Of a DNA stretch of 64,000 nucleotides, positions 27,859 through 37,200 are shown in pieces (the first letter of the stretch is position 1; each line of letters starts with the position of its first letter). Source of the stretch: Rhodobacter sp. NTK016B (GTDB taxonomy: Bacteria; Pseudomonadota; Alphaproteobacteria; Rhodobacterales; Rhodobacteraceae). The notes under the pieces are model-generated. The model did no database searches. It had not been told where the DNA came from and saw only the letters and a program-made list of their open reading frames with translations. The stretch covers positions 62,001 to 126,000 of the forward strand of contig NZ_JAFKOK010000016.1 of the NCBI RefSeq assembly GCF_017303295.1, in the 5' to 3' direction. A program made the position numbers and the translations under genes.

Positions 27859-29070
27859 ATGAGCAGCGAGTATCCCGTCCCGGCACAGGCCGGCGAGGAA
27901 AAGAACGCGGCGCCCGTCGACGAGGCGGCGCGGCTGAAGGCGGCACTGGAGGGTTTCGTGGCCGAAATCAAGACCTTCCGTGCCGATGTGACGGGCAATC
28001 TGAAACAACAGGACGAGCGACTGACCATGCTGGACCGAAAACTCACTACCAAGACCGCGCGCCCCGTGCTGGCGCAGGCCGATGCGGGCGAGGGCCTGCA
28101 TCTGAAGGCATTCGACGCCTATCTGCGTCAGGGCGACGATGACGCGCTGCGCGGGCTGGTGCTGGAAGGCAAGGGGCTGACGGCCTCGGTCAATACCGAG
28201 GGCGGCTATCTTGTCGATCCGCAGACTTCCGAGCGTATTCACGCGGTGCTCGATGCCTCGGCCTCGATCCGCGCCGTCGCCAGTGTCGTGCAGGTCGAAG
28301 CGGGCTCTTTCGACGTGCTGGTCGATCACGGCGATGTCGGCTCGGGCTGGGAAAACGAATCCTCGACCCTGACCGAGACGGGCACGGCGGCCATCGACCG
28401 CATCTCGATCAAGCTGCACGAGCTGTCGGCGATGCCCAAGGCTTCGCAGCGGCTGCTGGAAGACAGTGCCTTCGATGTCGAGGGCTGGCTGGCCGAGCGG
28501 ATCGCGAAGAAATTCGCGCGTGCCGAGGCGGCGGCTTTCATCACCGGCACCGGCACCGACCAGCCGCGCGGTTTCCTGTCCCATACCATCGTCGCCAATG
28601 GCACCGAAGATTGGGAAGAGCTGGGCTATGTCGCGACCGGCGCGGCGGGCGATTTCGCCGCGTCGAACCCGGCCGATGCGATCGTCGATCTGGTCTATGC
28701 GCTGGATGCGGGCTACCGCGCGAATGCGGCCTTCGTGATGAATTCGAAGACTGCTGGCGCCGTGCGCAAGATGAAGGATGGCGACGGGCGGTTCCTGTGG
28801 TCGGACGGTCTGGCCTCGGGCGAGCCGGCGCGGCTGATGGGCTATCCCGTGCTGATCGCCGAGGACATGCCCGACATCGCCGCCGATGCCCATGCCATCG
28901 CTTTCGGCGATTTTCAGGCGGGCTATACCATCGCCGAACGCCCGGATCTGCGTGTTCTGCGCGACCCGTTCAGCGCGAAGCCCCATGTGCTGTTCTACGC
29001 CACCAAGCGCGTAGGCGGTGACGTGACCGATTTCCAGGCGATCAAGCTGCTGAAATTCGCCGCCAGCTGA
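27859..29070 (+). CDS. GTA g5, major capsid protein (HK97 family)
   Basis: A 403-residue HK97-fold capsid protein. Residues about 1-75 are the helical delta or scaffold region (AALEGFVAEIKTFRADVTGNLKQQDERLTM) removed by the g4 protease. The mature core follows: NTEGGYLVDPQTSERI, GSFDVLVDHGDVGSGWENES, KASQRLLEDSAFDVEGWLAERIAKKFARAEAAAFITG and FSAKPHVLFYATKRVGGDV. I prefer ATG 27859, which has AAAGGA eight bases upstream; ATG 27850 would add three residues. Confidence 0.93.
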   Translation: MSSEYPVPAQAGEEKNAAPVDEAARLKAALEGFVAEIKTFRADVTGNLKQQDERLTMLDRKLTTKTARPVLAQADAGEGLHLKAFDAYLRQGDDDALRGLVLEGKGLTASVNTEGGYLVDPQTSERIHAVLDASASIRAVASVVQVEAGSFDVLVDHGDVGSGWENESSTLTETGTAAIDRISIKLHELSAMPKASQRLLEDSAFDVEGWLAERIAKKFARAEAAAFITGTGTDQPRGFLSHTIVANGTEDWEELGYVATGAAGDFAASNPADAIVDLVYALDAGYRANAAFVMNSKTAGAVRKMKDGDGRFLWSDGLASGEPARLMGYPVLIAEDMPDIAADAHAIAFGDFQAGYTIAERPDLRVLRDPFSAKPHVLFYATKRVGGDVTDFQAIKLLKFAAS

Positions 29071-29084
29071 GCGGTTCACGGGAT

Positions 29085-29110
29085 CGGGCCGGGTCTTTGG
29101 CCCCGGCCCG
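29085..29110 (+). other. Hairpin after the GTA capsid gene
   Basis: CGGGCCGGG (29085-29093) and CCCGGCCCG (29102-29110) form a nine-base stem 15 bases past the capsid stop. No T-run follows, so it is not a classical terminator. It may stabilise the 3' end of capsid-containing transcripts. The 176-base gap to g6 has no gene. Confidence 0.4.
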
Positions 29111-29246
29111 GTGGCGGCGCAGACGCGCGGGTTGGGGCCGATTGGCCGGGACGCCCGCATCGCGTCCGGCTGCTCCCTTCCGCGCGAGCGGTGCGGGAGC
29201 GCGTCTGCGCCGGTCAGGCCGGCATTCGGGAAATGGGGAGGCAAGC

Positions 29247-29834
29247 ATGGAGCTGATTGAGACCAGCGTGGTGGAGGATAGCGACCTGCCGGTCGCGGCC
29301 TTTCGCGCGCATCTGCGGCTGGGCACCGGCTTTGCCGACGAGGCGACGGGCGACGCGCTGCTGATCCAGTATCTGCGCGCGGCGATCTCGGCCATCGAGG
29401 CGCGAATCGGCAAGGCGCTGATGACGCGGGATTTCACGCTGATCCTGCCGTGCTGGCGCTGGGCTGATGCGCAGGCTTTGCCGGTCGCGCCGGTAAGTGC
29501 GGTCGCCTCGGTCACGCTGGTGGATGCCGCGGGCGCCGAGACCGAGGTCGAGCCCGCGCGCTGGCGGCTGGTGGTGGATCGCCATCGACCGCAAATTCTG
29601 GCCACCGTCGCCGTGCTGCCCGGCGTTCCGTCGGGCGGGCGGGTCGAGATCGCCTTCACGGCGGGGTTCGGCGCCACATGGGACGCGGTGCCCGATGATC
29701 TTGCGCAGGCGGTGATGTTGCTGGCCGCGCAGTTCTACGAAGGCCGCACGGGAAGCGATCCGGTGCCCGGCCCGGTCGATGCGCTGCTGCGCCGCTGGGC
29801 GCCGGTACGGGTCACCGCCGGGGGGCATCGCTGA
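29247..29834 (+). CDS. GTA g6, head-tail connector (phiE125 gp8-like)
   Basis: A 195-residue protein in the RcGTA g6 position. The N-terminal helices LPVAAFRAHLRLGTGF...LLIQYLRAAISAIEARIGKAL and the later RVEIAFTAGFGATWDAVPDDLAQAVMLLAAQFYEGR match the adaptor proteins that form a ring below the portal. The start follows GGGGAGGCAAGC. Its stop codon overlaps the g7 start by one base. Confidence 0.85.
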   Translation: MELIETSVVEDSDLPVAAFRAHLRLGTGFADEATGDALLIQYLRAAISAIEARIGKALMTRDFTLILPCWRWADAQALPVAPVSAVASVTLVDAAGAETEVEPARWRLVVDRHRPQILATVAVLPGVPSGGRVEIAFTAGFGATWDAVPDDLAQAVMLLAAQFYEGRTGSDPVPGPVDALLRRWAPVRVTAGGHR

Positions 29835-30169
29835 TGGCCTATGCGCTGAACCGGCCGATGGTGCTGGAGGAAGCCACGACCACGCCCGACGGTGTCGGCG
29901 GCTATTCCGAGAGCTGGTCCGCGCTGGGCACGCTGTGGTGCGAGCTGCGCGCGGGATCGGCGAGCGAACGGCGCGGGCTGATCGCGCCCGAGGGACGGAT
30001 GCTGTTCCGCGTCTATCTGCGCGCCGCACCGCAAGGCAGCCCGCAGCGTCCGCGCCCCGATCAGCGGCTGCGCGAGGGGGCGCGGCTCTTCACCATTCTC
30101 GCCGTGTCCGAGGCCGAACCCTCGGGCGCTTATCTGGTCTGTCACGCGCGCGAAGAGGTGCCGGCATGA
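29834..30169 (+). CDS. GTA g7, head-tail adaptor / head closure protein
   Basis: A 111-residue beta-rich protein with the pattern LEEATTTPDGVGGYSESWSALGTLWCEL near the N-terminus, followed by the basic turn RPRPDQRLREGARLFTIL. This is the SPP1 gp16-like head completion family. It plugs or extends the connector under the portal. It overlaps g6 by one base and g8 by four. Confidence 0.85.
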   Translation: MAYALNRPMVLEEATTTPDGVGGYSESWSALGTLWCELRAGSASERRGLIAPEGRMLFRVYLRAAPQGSPQRPRPDQRLREGARLFTILAVSEAEPSGAYLVCHAREEVPA

Positions 30170-30573
30170 GCTATCAATCCGCCGATGCGCTGCAGGGTGC
30201 GCTTTACAACCTGCTGTCGGGTGATGGCGCACTGACGGCGCTGGTTCCGGGCGGCATTTTCGACGCGCCGCCCCCTGCCACGCCGCAGGGTACTTACGTG
30301 GTTCTGGGCGAGGAAGACGTCATCGACCGCTCGGATATCAGCGGGCCCGGTGCCGAACACCGGGTGCTGGTGCAGGTGGTCAGCGACGCGGCGGGTTTTC
30401 TGACCGCCAAGACCGCCGCCGCGCGGATCGCCGAAATCCTGCCCGGCGCACAGCCGGTTTTGGGCACGGGCCGCGTCGTCGCGATCTGGTTCTATCAGGC
30501 ACAGGCGCGCCGGGCCGAGGGGGCGTCGCTCAGGCGCATCGACCTGCGGTTCCGGGCGCGCGTCGAAAACTGA
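30166..30573 (+). CDS. GTA g8, DUF3168 tail completion protein
   Basis: A 135-residue DUF3168 protein: SADALQGALYNLLSGDGALTALV at the start, TYVVLGEEDVIDRSDISGPGAEHRVLVQVVSD in the middle, and LRRIDLRFRARVE at the end. Members act as tail terminator or completion proteins at the head-tail junction. The ATG overlaps the g7 stop (ATGA). A longer upstream frame from 29779 is g7 in shadow. Confidence 0.87.
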   Translation: MSYQSADALQGALYNLLSGDGALTALVPGGIFDAPPPATPQGTYVVLGEEDVIDRSDISGPGAEHRVLVQVVSDAAGFLTAKTAAARIAEILPGAQPVLGTGRVVAIWFYQAQARRAEGASLRRIDLRFRARVEN

Positions 30574-30595
30574 AGCTTTCAAAGGAGGGGTCTGC

Positions 30596-31093
30596 ATGGC
30601 TGTGCAAAGCGGCAAGGATCTTCTGATCAAGATGGACATGACCGGGACGGGTCTGTTCGAGACCATCGCGGGCCTGCGCGCCACGCGGATCAGCTTCAAC
30701 GCCGAGACGGTCGATGTGACCAGTCTCGACAGCACCGGCGGCTGGCGCGAATTGCTGGCGGGCGCCGGGATCAAGGCGGCGGCGCTGTCGGGGTCGGGCG
30801 TGTTCCGCGACGCGGCCACGGACGAGCGGGCGCGCGCGGTGTTCTTCAACGGCGAGATCCCGGCTTTTCAGGTGGTCATCCCCGATTTCGGCACGGTCGA
30901 AGGGCCGTTCCAGATCACCAGCCTTGAATATGGCGGCAGTTACAATGGCGAAGCCACGTTCGAGATGTCGATGGCCTCGGCCGGGTCTTTGGACTTCGTC
31001 GCCGCGACCGCGCTGGCCGCCGATCCGCTGGATTACGAAGGCGATGGCGGCGATCAGCCCGAAACGCAGCCCGAAAGCGGCGAGCCGGTCTGA
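30596..31093 (+). CDS. GTA g9, major tail tube protein (TP901-1 family)
   Basis: A 165-residue tail tube protein. The family pattern is GKDLLIKMDMTGTGLFETIAGLRATRISFNAETVDVTSLDS, then LSGSGVFRD, FQVVIPDFGTVEGPFQITSLEYGG and a final EATFEMSMASAG. The last 20 residues form an acidic tail. The ribosome binding site is strong (AAAGGAGGGG), fitting a protein needed in many copies. It joins g10 with a one-base overlap. Confidence 0.92.
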   Translation: MAVQSGKDLLIKMDMTGTGLFETIAGLRATRISFNAETVDVTSLDSTGGWRELLAGAGIKAAALSGSGVFRDAATDERARAVFFNGEIPAFQVVIPDFGTVEGPFQITSLEYGGSYNGEATFEMSMASAGSLDFVAATALAADPLDYEGDGGDQPETQPESGEPV

Positions 31094-31416
31094 TGGCGAA
31101 CCCGCTGAGCGGTGAGGTGTCGCTGGTGCTCGACGGCGAGCGCTATGCGCTGAAGCTGACGCTGGGCGCGCTGGCCGAGCTGGAAGAGGCGCTGGGCGCA
31201 GACACTCTGGTGGCGCTGGTCGAGCGGTTCGAAAGCGGGCGCTTTCGCACGCGAGACGTGATGGCGCTGCTTCTGGCCGGGATGCATGGCGGCGGGCACC
31301 CGGTGAGGGCAGATACCTTGCTGGCAGCCGAGATTGACGGTGGCGCGCTTGAGGCGGCGCGGGTGGCCGGGCTGCTTTTGGCGCGTGCCTTCGCGCTGCC
31401 ACCGGCGCCGGCATGA
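31093..31416 (+). CDS. GTA g10, tail assembly chaperone (GTA family protein)
   Basis: A 107-residue protein with the short beta start VSLVLDGERYALKLTLGALAELEEALGADTL, which is typical of GTA g10 and related phage tail chaperones. It lies just after the tail tube and before g10.1 and the tape measure, where siphophages encode tail assembly chaperones. It overlaps g10.1 by four bases. Confidence 0.85.
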   Translation: MANPLSGEVSLVLDGERYALKLTLGALAELEEALGADTLVALVERFESGRFRTRDVMALLLAGMHGGGHPVRADTLLAAEIDGGALEAARVAGLLLARAFALPPAPA

Positions 31417-31781
31417 GCGGCCGCGAAACCGGTCAAGACTCTGGCCGCGACTCTGGCCTCGACTGGCCGGGCTTGATGCGCGCGGGGCTGCACGGGCTGG
31501 GCCTGCGCCCGACCGAGTTCTGGGCGCTGACCCCGCTGGAGCTGATGATCATGCTGGGCCGCGACGAGGCGTCGCGACCGGGTTTCACGCGCGCGCGGCT
31601 GGAGGCGTTATTGCAACGCTATCCCGATGCCGCGCGCGCCGACAGAAAGGATGAACACCATGGCGACGCTGGACGAGCTGAACACCCAGCTGGCCGAGCT
31701 GGAAGCGCGGATCGGGACGACCTCGGACAGCGTGGCGGGCTTCGATTCAAGTCTGGCCGAGATGGGCCGCAATCTGGGTGA
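31413..31781 (+). CDS. GTA g10.1, rcc01693-type tail chaperone with an unusual C-terminal run-on
   Basis: The first 70 or so residues are a clear member of the small rcc01693/TIGR02216 family: DWPGLMRAGLHGLGLRPTEFWALTPLELMIMLGRDEASRPGFTRARLEALLQRYPD. Family members normally end soon after this point. Here the frame runs on for about 50 residues and overlaps the tape measure gene by 122 bases, giving a low-quality tail (DEHHGDAGRAEHPAG...). A one-base indel would instead stop at TGA 31652-31654 in an ATGA junction with ATG 31651, the style of this operon. A tandem 12-base repeat codes QDSGRDSGLD near the N-terminus. The start overlaps g10 by four bases. Confidence 0.75.
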   Translation: MSGRETGQDSGRDSGLDWPGLMRAGLHGLGLRPTEFWALTPLELMIMLGRDEASRPGFTRARLEALLQRYPDAARADRKDEHHGDAGRAEHPAGRAGSADRDDLGQRGGLRFKSGRDGPQSG

Positions 31782-32313
31782 GACGAACCGTGAGATGGCC
31801 GGGCTGTCGCGTTCGCTGGGGGGCGGGCTCAGGCGGGCCTTCGATGGGGTGATCTTTGACGGTCATCGCCTGTCGGATGCAATGCGCGGTCTGGGGCAGT
31901 CGATTTCGAACGCCATCTACGGCGCTGCGATGCGTCCGGTGCAGAACGCGGTCGGCGGTGCGCTGTCCTCGGTTCTGGGGGGGCTGATGGGGGGGCTTTT
32001 GCCCTTCGCGAATGGCGCGTCCTTCAGTCAGGGGCGGGTGATGCCCTTCGCGCAGGGGGGCATCGTCTCGCAGCCCGTGACCTTCCCGATGCGCGGCGGC
32101 ACCGGGCTGATGGGCGAGGCCGGCCCCGAGGCGATCCTTCCGCTGGCGCGGGGCGCGGATGGCAAGCTGGGCGTGCGCGGGGCCGGGGGCGGTCGGGCGG
32201 TCAATGTCTCGATTAACGTCACCACCCCCGATGTCGCCGGGTTCCGGCGCAGCCAGAGCCAGATCGCCGCGCAGATGCAGCGGCTGCTGTCGCAAGGCCA
32301 GCGCAATTACTGA
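31660..32313 (+). CDS. GTA g11, short tail tape measure protein
   Basis: A 217-residue tape measure protein. Residues 1-50 are helical (LDELNTQLAELEARIGTTSDSVAGFDSSL), the centre is small-residue-rich and hydrophobic (MRPVQNAVGGALSSVLGGLMGGLLPF), and the end carries the tape-measure motif QPVTFPMRGGTGLMGEAGPEAILPLARGADGKLG. The small size matches the short RcGTA tail. I prefer ATG 31660 (AAAGG nine bases upstream); ATG 31651 would add three residues. Confidence 0.9.
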   Translation: MATLDELNTQLAELEARIGTTSDSVAGFDSSLAEMGRNLGETNREMAGLSRSLGGGLRRAFDGVIFDGHRLSDAMRGLGQSISNAIYGAAMRPVQNAVGGALSSVLGGLMGGLLPFANGASFSQGRVMPFAQGGIVSQPVTFPMRGGTGLMGEAGPEAILPLARGADGKLGVRGAGGGRAVNVSINVTTPDVAGFRRSQSQIAAQMQRLLSQGQRNY

Positions 32314-32329
32314 GCGGGGACATACCGAC

Positions 32330-32962
32330 ATGGCTTTCCACGATATTCGCTTTCCCGTCTCGCTGAGCTTCGGCTCGCTTGGCGGGCCCGAGCGGCGCAC
32401 CGAGATCGTCACGCTGGCCAATGGCCACGAGGAACGCAACACCCCCTGGGCGCAGGCGCGGCGGCGCTACGATGCGGGGCTTGGCCTGCGTTCGCTCGAC
32501 GATGTCGAAGTGCTGATCGCGTTCTTCGAGGCGCGGCAGGGCCGGTTGCATGGGTTCCGCTGGAAGGACTGGGCGGATTACAAGTCCTGCCCGGCGTCGA
32601 AACAGATCCGCCCCACGGACCAACCCATCGGCACCGGCGACGGCGTCACGCGCGCCTTCGCGCTGACGAAGACCTATCGTTCGGGCGAATGGCAGACGGT
32701 GCGGATGATCACCAAGCCCGTTGCGGGTAGTGTGCGGATCGCGGTCGGCGGCGCCGAGCTGGACGAAACCGTCGGCTGGACGCTGGATAGCGATACCGGG
32801 ATCGTCACGTTCGCGGCCCCGCCCGCGGTGGGGGCCGAGGTCACGTTCGGCGGCGAGTTCGACGTGCCGGTGCGCTTCGACACCGATCTGGTGCAGGTCT
32901 CGGTCGCCAGTTTTCAGGCGGGCGACGTGCCGCAGGTTCCGGTGATCGAGGTGCGGCAATGA
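32330..32962 (+). CDS. GTA g12, distal tail protein (DUF2460)
   Basis: A 210-residue DUF2460/TIGR02217 protein. It starts MAFHDIRFPVSLSFGSLGGPERRTEIVTLANGHEERNTPW and includes FEARQGRLHGFRWKDWADYKSCPA. In the RcGTA structure this protein caps the tail tube and joins it to the baseplate. The next gene starts four bases before its end. Confidence 0.92.
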   Translation: MAFHDIRFPVSLSFGSLGGPERRTEIVTLANGHEERNTPWAQARRRYDAGLGLRSLDDVEVLIAFFEARQGRLHGFRWKDWADYKSCPASKQIRPTDQPIGTGDGVTRAFALTKTYRSGEWQTVRMITKPVAGSVRIAVGGAELDETVGWTLDSDTGIVTFAAPPAVGAEVTFGGEFDVPVRFDTDLVQVSVASFQAGDVPQVPVIEVRQ

Positions 32963-33822
32963 GCGGGCTGACCACGACCCGCGCGCGCGCCTGGGCCCTG
33001 ACGCGGTCGGATGGAACGGTGCTGGGCTTCACCGATCACGACCGCGATCTGACTTTCGACGGGATCACCTTTCGCGCGGAAACGGGCATGACCGCCAGCG
33101 CCATCGTGCAGGGGACGGGGCTGTCGGTCGACAATACCGAGGCCTCGGGCGCGCTGAGCGATGCGGCGCTGAGCGAGCCGGATATTCTGGCCGGGCGCTA
33201 TGACAACGCGGCGCTGACGATCTGGGAGGTCGACTGGCAGGACCCGGCATGGCGCCGCGTGCTCTTTCGCGGCTCGCTGGGCGAGATCACCCGCGCGGGC
33301 GGCGCCTTTCGTGCCGAGCTTCGCGGGTTGACCGAGCCGTTGTCGAAAACCGGCGGGCGGGTCTTTGGCGCGGCCTGTCCGGCGGTGCTGGGCGATGCGC
33401 AATGCGGCGTCGATCTGGACCAGCCGGTATTCCGGGCCGACGTCGCGCTGCTGGCCGTGGATGAGGGCGGCGCGATGCTGGACGTGCCGCTGCTTGAGGA
33501 TTTCGCCGCCGACTGGTTCGTCGATGGCACGGTGATTTTCTTGTCGGGGGCGGCGCAGGGCATGCTGGTGCCCGTTCGGCGCGAAGAGGCGCTGGGCGAA
33601 ACGCGAAGGCTGCATCTGTGGCAGGCGCCGGGCATCGCGCCTGAGGCGGGCGATCGTGTGCGACTGGTGGCGGGCTGTGACAAGCGCTTCGCAACCTGCC
33701 GCTTCAAATTCGACAACAGCCCGAATTTTCGTGGATTTCCGCATGTGCCCGACGATGACTGGCTGCAGGTGACGCCGCGCGCGGACGGCGACAATACGGG
33801 CGGCAGCCGTGGCGGAGCCTGA
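32959..33822 (+). CDS. GTA g13, baseplate hub protein (DUF2163)
   Basis: A 287-residue DUF2163 protein. It opens RARAWALTRSDGTVLGFTDHDRDLTFDGITFRAE and contains four cysteines in paired positions (C140, C149, C240, C247) in FGAACPAVLGDAQCGVD and VAGCDKRFATCRFKFDNSPNFRGFP. This layout resembles phage hub proteins that hold an iron-sulfur cluster, as reported for related hubs, RcGTA included as I recall it. It is the platform for peptidase and megatron. It overlaps g12 by four bases and g14 by 14. Confidence 0.9.
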   Translation: MSGLTTTRARAWALTRSDGTVLGFTDHDRDLTFDGITFRAETGMTASAIVQGTGLSVDNTEASGALSDAALSEPDILAGRYDNAALTIWEVDWQDPAWRRVLFRGSLGEITRAGGAFRAELRGLTEPLSKTGGRVFGAACPAVLGDAQCGVDLDQPVFRADVALLAVDEGGAMLDVPLLEDFAADWFVDGTVIFLSGAAQGMLVPVRREEALGETRRLHLWQAPGIAPEAGDRVRLVAGCDKRFATCRFKFDNSPNFRGFPHVPDDDWLQVTPRADGDNTGGSRGGA

Positions 33823-34246
33823 GCGGCGCGCGGCGCTTGTCGCCGAGGCGCGCTGCTGGCTGGGGACGCCTTACTGTCATCAGGCCTCGGCCCGTGGTGC
33901 GGGCTGCGATTGCCTCGGGCTGGTGCGGGGCGTGTGGCGCGCGCTCAAGGGCGACGAGCCCGAGCATCTGCCCCCCTACAGCGCCGATTGGGGCGAGAGC
34001 GGCGGGGACGAGGTGCTCTGGCAGGGACTCGCGCGGCATCTGCGCCGCGTCCAGAGCCCGCTGTTGCCCGGCGATATTCTGCTTTTCCGGATGCGGTCGC
34101 GGGGCGTGGCGAAACATCTGGGCATCCTCAGCCTCGCGGGCTCTGCGCCGCGTTTCATCCATGCCTATTGCGGCCACGGGGTCGTCGAGAGCCCGCTGAG
34201 CCGCCCCTGGGCGCGCCGGATCGCGGCGCGCTTCGAGATGACCTGA
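33809..34246 (+). CDS. GTA g14, NlpC/P60 cell wall peptidase
   Basis: A 145-residue NlpC/P60 peptidase that should cut peptidoglycan during DNA injection. The catalytic pair is Cys35 in GCDCLGLVRGVW and His103 in VAKHLGILSL; the early motif is ARCWLGTPYCHQAS. It begins at GTG 33809, 14 bases inside g13. In RcGTA the peptidase sits on the hub below the megatron. Confidence 0.91.
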   Translation: MAEPERRAALVAEARCWLGTPYCHQASARGAGCDCLGLVRGVWRALKGDEPEHLPPYSADWGESGGDEVLWQGLARHLRRVQSPLLPGDILLFRMRSRGVAKHLGILSLAGSAPRFIHAYCGHGVVESPLSRPWARRIAARFEMT

Positions 34247-34264
34247 CCACAAAGGAGCCACCCG

Positions 34265-37200
34265 ATGGCCACTCTGCTTCTGTCCGCCGCCGGTGCGGCG
34301 ATCGGCGCGAATTTCGGCGGCGCGGTGCTGGGGCTTTCGGGCCTTGTCATCGGGCGCGCGGTGGGCGCGACCGTGGGCCGGCTGATCGACCAGCGGCTTC
34401 TGGGCCTCGGCTCGGGACGGGTCGAGACGGGCCGCATCGAGCGGCTGCAGATCACCGGCGCGGGCGAGGGCGTGCCGATCCCCCGGCTCTGGGGGCGGAT
34501 GCGCAGCGCGGGCCATGTGATCTGGGCATCGAAGTTTCAAGAAATCCCCGGCCGCTCGCAGCGCACCAAGCACGGGTTCGGCCCGCGCGTGACCGAGGAA
34601 TCGCGCTATGTCGTCAGCGTGGCCATCGCGCTGTGCGAGGGTGAGATCGGCGGCATCGGGCGGATCTGGGCCTACGGCGAGGAAATCGCCCGCTCGGACA
34701 TGAATATCCGCGTCTATACCGGCACCGACGACCAAGTGCCCGATCCCAAGATCGAGGCGGTCGAGGGGCCTGGCAACGCGCCCGCCTATCGCGGCACGGC
34801 CTATGTGGTGATCGAGGATCTCGATCTGGCGCCCTTCGGGAACCGCCTGCCGAATTTTGTCTTCGAGGTGGTGCGCGCGGCTCAGGCGCCGGGCGTCACG
34901 ACGCTGCAGGATGCCGTACAGGGCGTCGCATGGCTGCCCGGCGCGGGGGAATATGCGCTGGCGACCGAGCCCGTGCTGCTGACGCCCAATACCGGCGGGC
35001 CGTTCGATCCCGGCTATTCGGTGGTCGAGGCGCAGGAGGCACAGTTGGCCAACCGGCACACGCCGTCGGGCTTTACGGATATGGAGACCTCGCTCGCCGC
35101 GCTTCAGACCGAATTGCCGAATGTGCAATCGGGGCTGCTGGTCGTGTCGTGGTTCGGCGAGGATCTGCGCTGCGGCGAATGCCGGGTGAAGCCCAAGATC
35201 GAGTATCTCGAACGCGACGGGGACGAGCAACCATGGAGCGTGGCGGGCGTCGCGCGCGAAGGGGCCGAGACGGTGGCGCGCGATGGCGACAAGCCGGTCT
35301 ATGGCGGCACGCCGTCCGACGCCTCGGTCCTGCAGGCGATCGAGGCCATGAACGCGGCGGGGCAGGCGGTGGTGTTCTACCCCTTCCTGCTGATGGAGCA
35401 GCTGGCGGATAATGGTCTGCCCGATCCGTGGTCGGACGCGGGCGATCAGCCGGTCCTGCCATGGCGCGGGCGCATCACGCTGGCCAAGGCGCCGGGCCAG
35501 CCCGGGACCAGCGACCGCACGGCAGCGGCCGCAGCCGAGGTCGCGGATTTCTTCGGCACCGCGCAGGCGTCGGATTTCAACGTCTCGCCCGGTTCGGTCA
35601 GCTATGCCGGGCCGGATGAATGGTCCTATCGCCGCTTCATCCTGCATTACGCCGCGCTCTGCGCCGCCTCGGACGGGGTCGAGGCGTTCTGCATCGGCTC
35701 GGAAATGCGCGCGCTAACGCAGATCCGGGGGGCGGGCGACAGCTTTCCGGCGGTCGCGGCGATGATCGACCTGCTGCACGAGGTGCGCGCGATCCTCGGC
35801 CCCTCGGTCAAGCTGGTCTATGCGGCGGATTGGTCCGAGTATTTCGGCTACGACGCGGGCGAGGGGAACCGCTATTTCCATCTCGATCCGCTCTGGGCCG
35901 ATGACGAACTCGACGTGATCGGGATCGACAATTACATGCCGCTCTCGGACTGGCGTGAGGGCGAGGCGCATCTCGACTGGCAGGCGGGCTGGCGCGATAT
36001 CTACGACACGGATTACCTTGAGGCCTATGTCGCGGGTGGCGAGGGCTATGACTGGTATTACCGCACGCCGCAGCATCGCGACGCCCAGCTTCGTACGCCG
36101 ATCACCGACCCGGGCGAGGCCGAGCCTTGGATCTGGCGCTACAAGGATCTGCGCGCGTGGTGGGAAAACGCGCATACCGAACGTCTGGGCGGGGTGAAAC
36201 AGCCCGAGGCCACGGCGTGGGAGCCCCGCTCGAAACCCGTCTGGTTTACCGAATACGGCTGCGCGGCGATCGACAAGGGGACGAACCAGCCCAACGTGTT
36301 CCTCGATCCGAAATCCTCGGAAAGCTTCGCGCCCTATTACTCGACCGGGGCGCGCGATGACCTGATGCAGATGCAATACCTGCGCGCGATGCACGGCTAT
36401 TGGACCGACCCGGCCAACAACCCGCTGTCGGATGTCTATGGCGGGCGCATGGTCGACTGGTCGCGCAGCCATGCCTGGGCGTGGGATGCGCGGCCCTGGC
36501 CCTGGTTCCCGGCGCTGACCGACGAATGGTCGGATGGCGACAACTGGCTGCGCGGGCATTGGATTACCGGGCGTGCGGCGGCGCAGCCGCTGGCCGCCGT
36601 GGTCGCCGAGATTTGTCAGCGCGCCGGGCTGACGGCTTTCGATGTAAGCGGCCTGTACGGCGTGGTGCGCGGCTATGGCGTGGCTTCGACCGCAAGCGCA
36701 CGCTCGGCGTTGCAGCCCCTGATGCTGGCGCATGGGTTCGAGGCCGTCGAGCGTGAGGGCCTTCTGGTGTTTCGCATGCGCACCGGGCGTGATCCGGTGG
36801 CGCTGGCCCCTGACGCGATCATCGCGCGCGAGGACGGCGATCTGGAACGCGTCCGCGCCTCGGGGCCCGAGATCGCGGGGCGGCTGCGGCTGACCTATAT
36901 CGAGGCCGAGGGCGGTTTCGAAACCCGCAGTGCCGAAGTCGTGCATCCCGAGGACCCGGCGGGCGACGTGGCCGACAGCGAACTGCCGATGGCGCTGACG
37001 CGGGGCGAGGCGCGCACGGCGGCCAAACGGTGGCTGACCGAAGCGCGGATCGCGGGCGACGTGGTGCGGTTCGGAATGCCCATGTCCTCGGACCTGTCGG
37101 TGGGGGATATCGTCGCGCTGAGCAATGCCGGAGCCGTGCGGCACTACCGCATCGACCGGATCGAGCTTGCGGATGCCCGTCTGATCGAAGCCGTGCGTAT

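Noticed and set aside
27759-28142. A possible extra gene between GTA protease and capsid
   Set aside because: The frame overlaps the capsid start by almost 300 bases and codes for an Arg/Gly-rich product; no RcGTA gene is known here.
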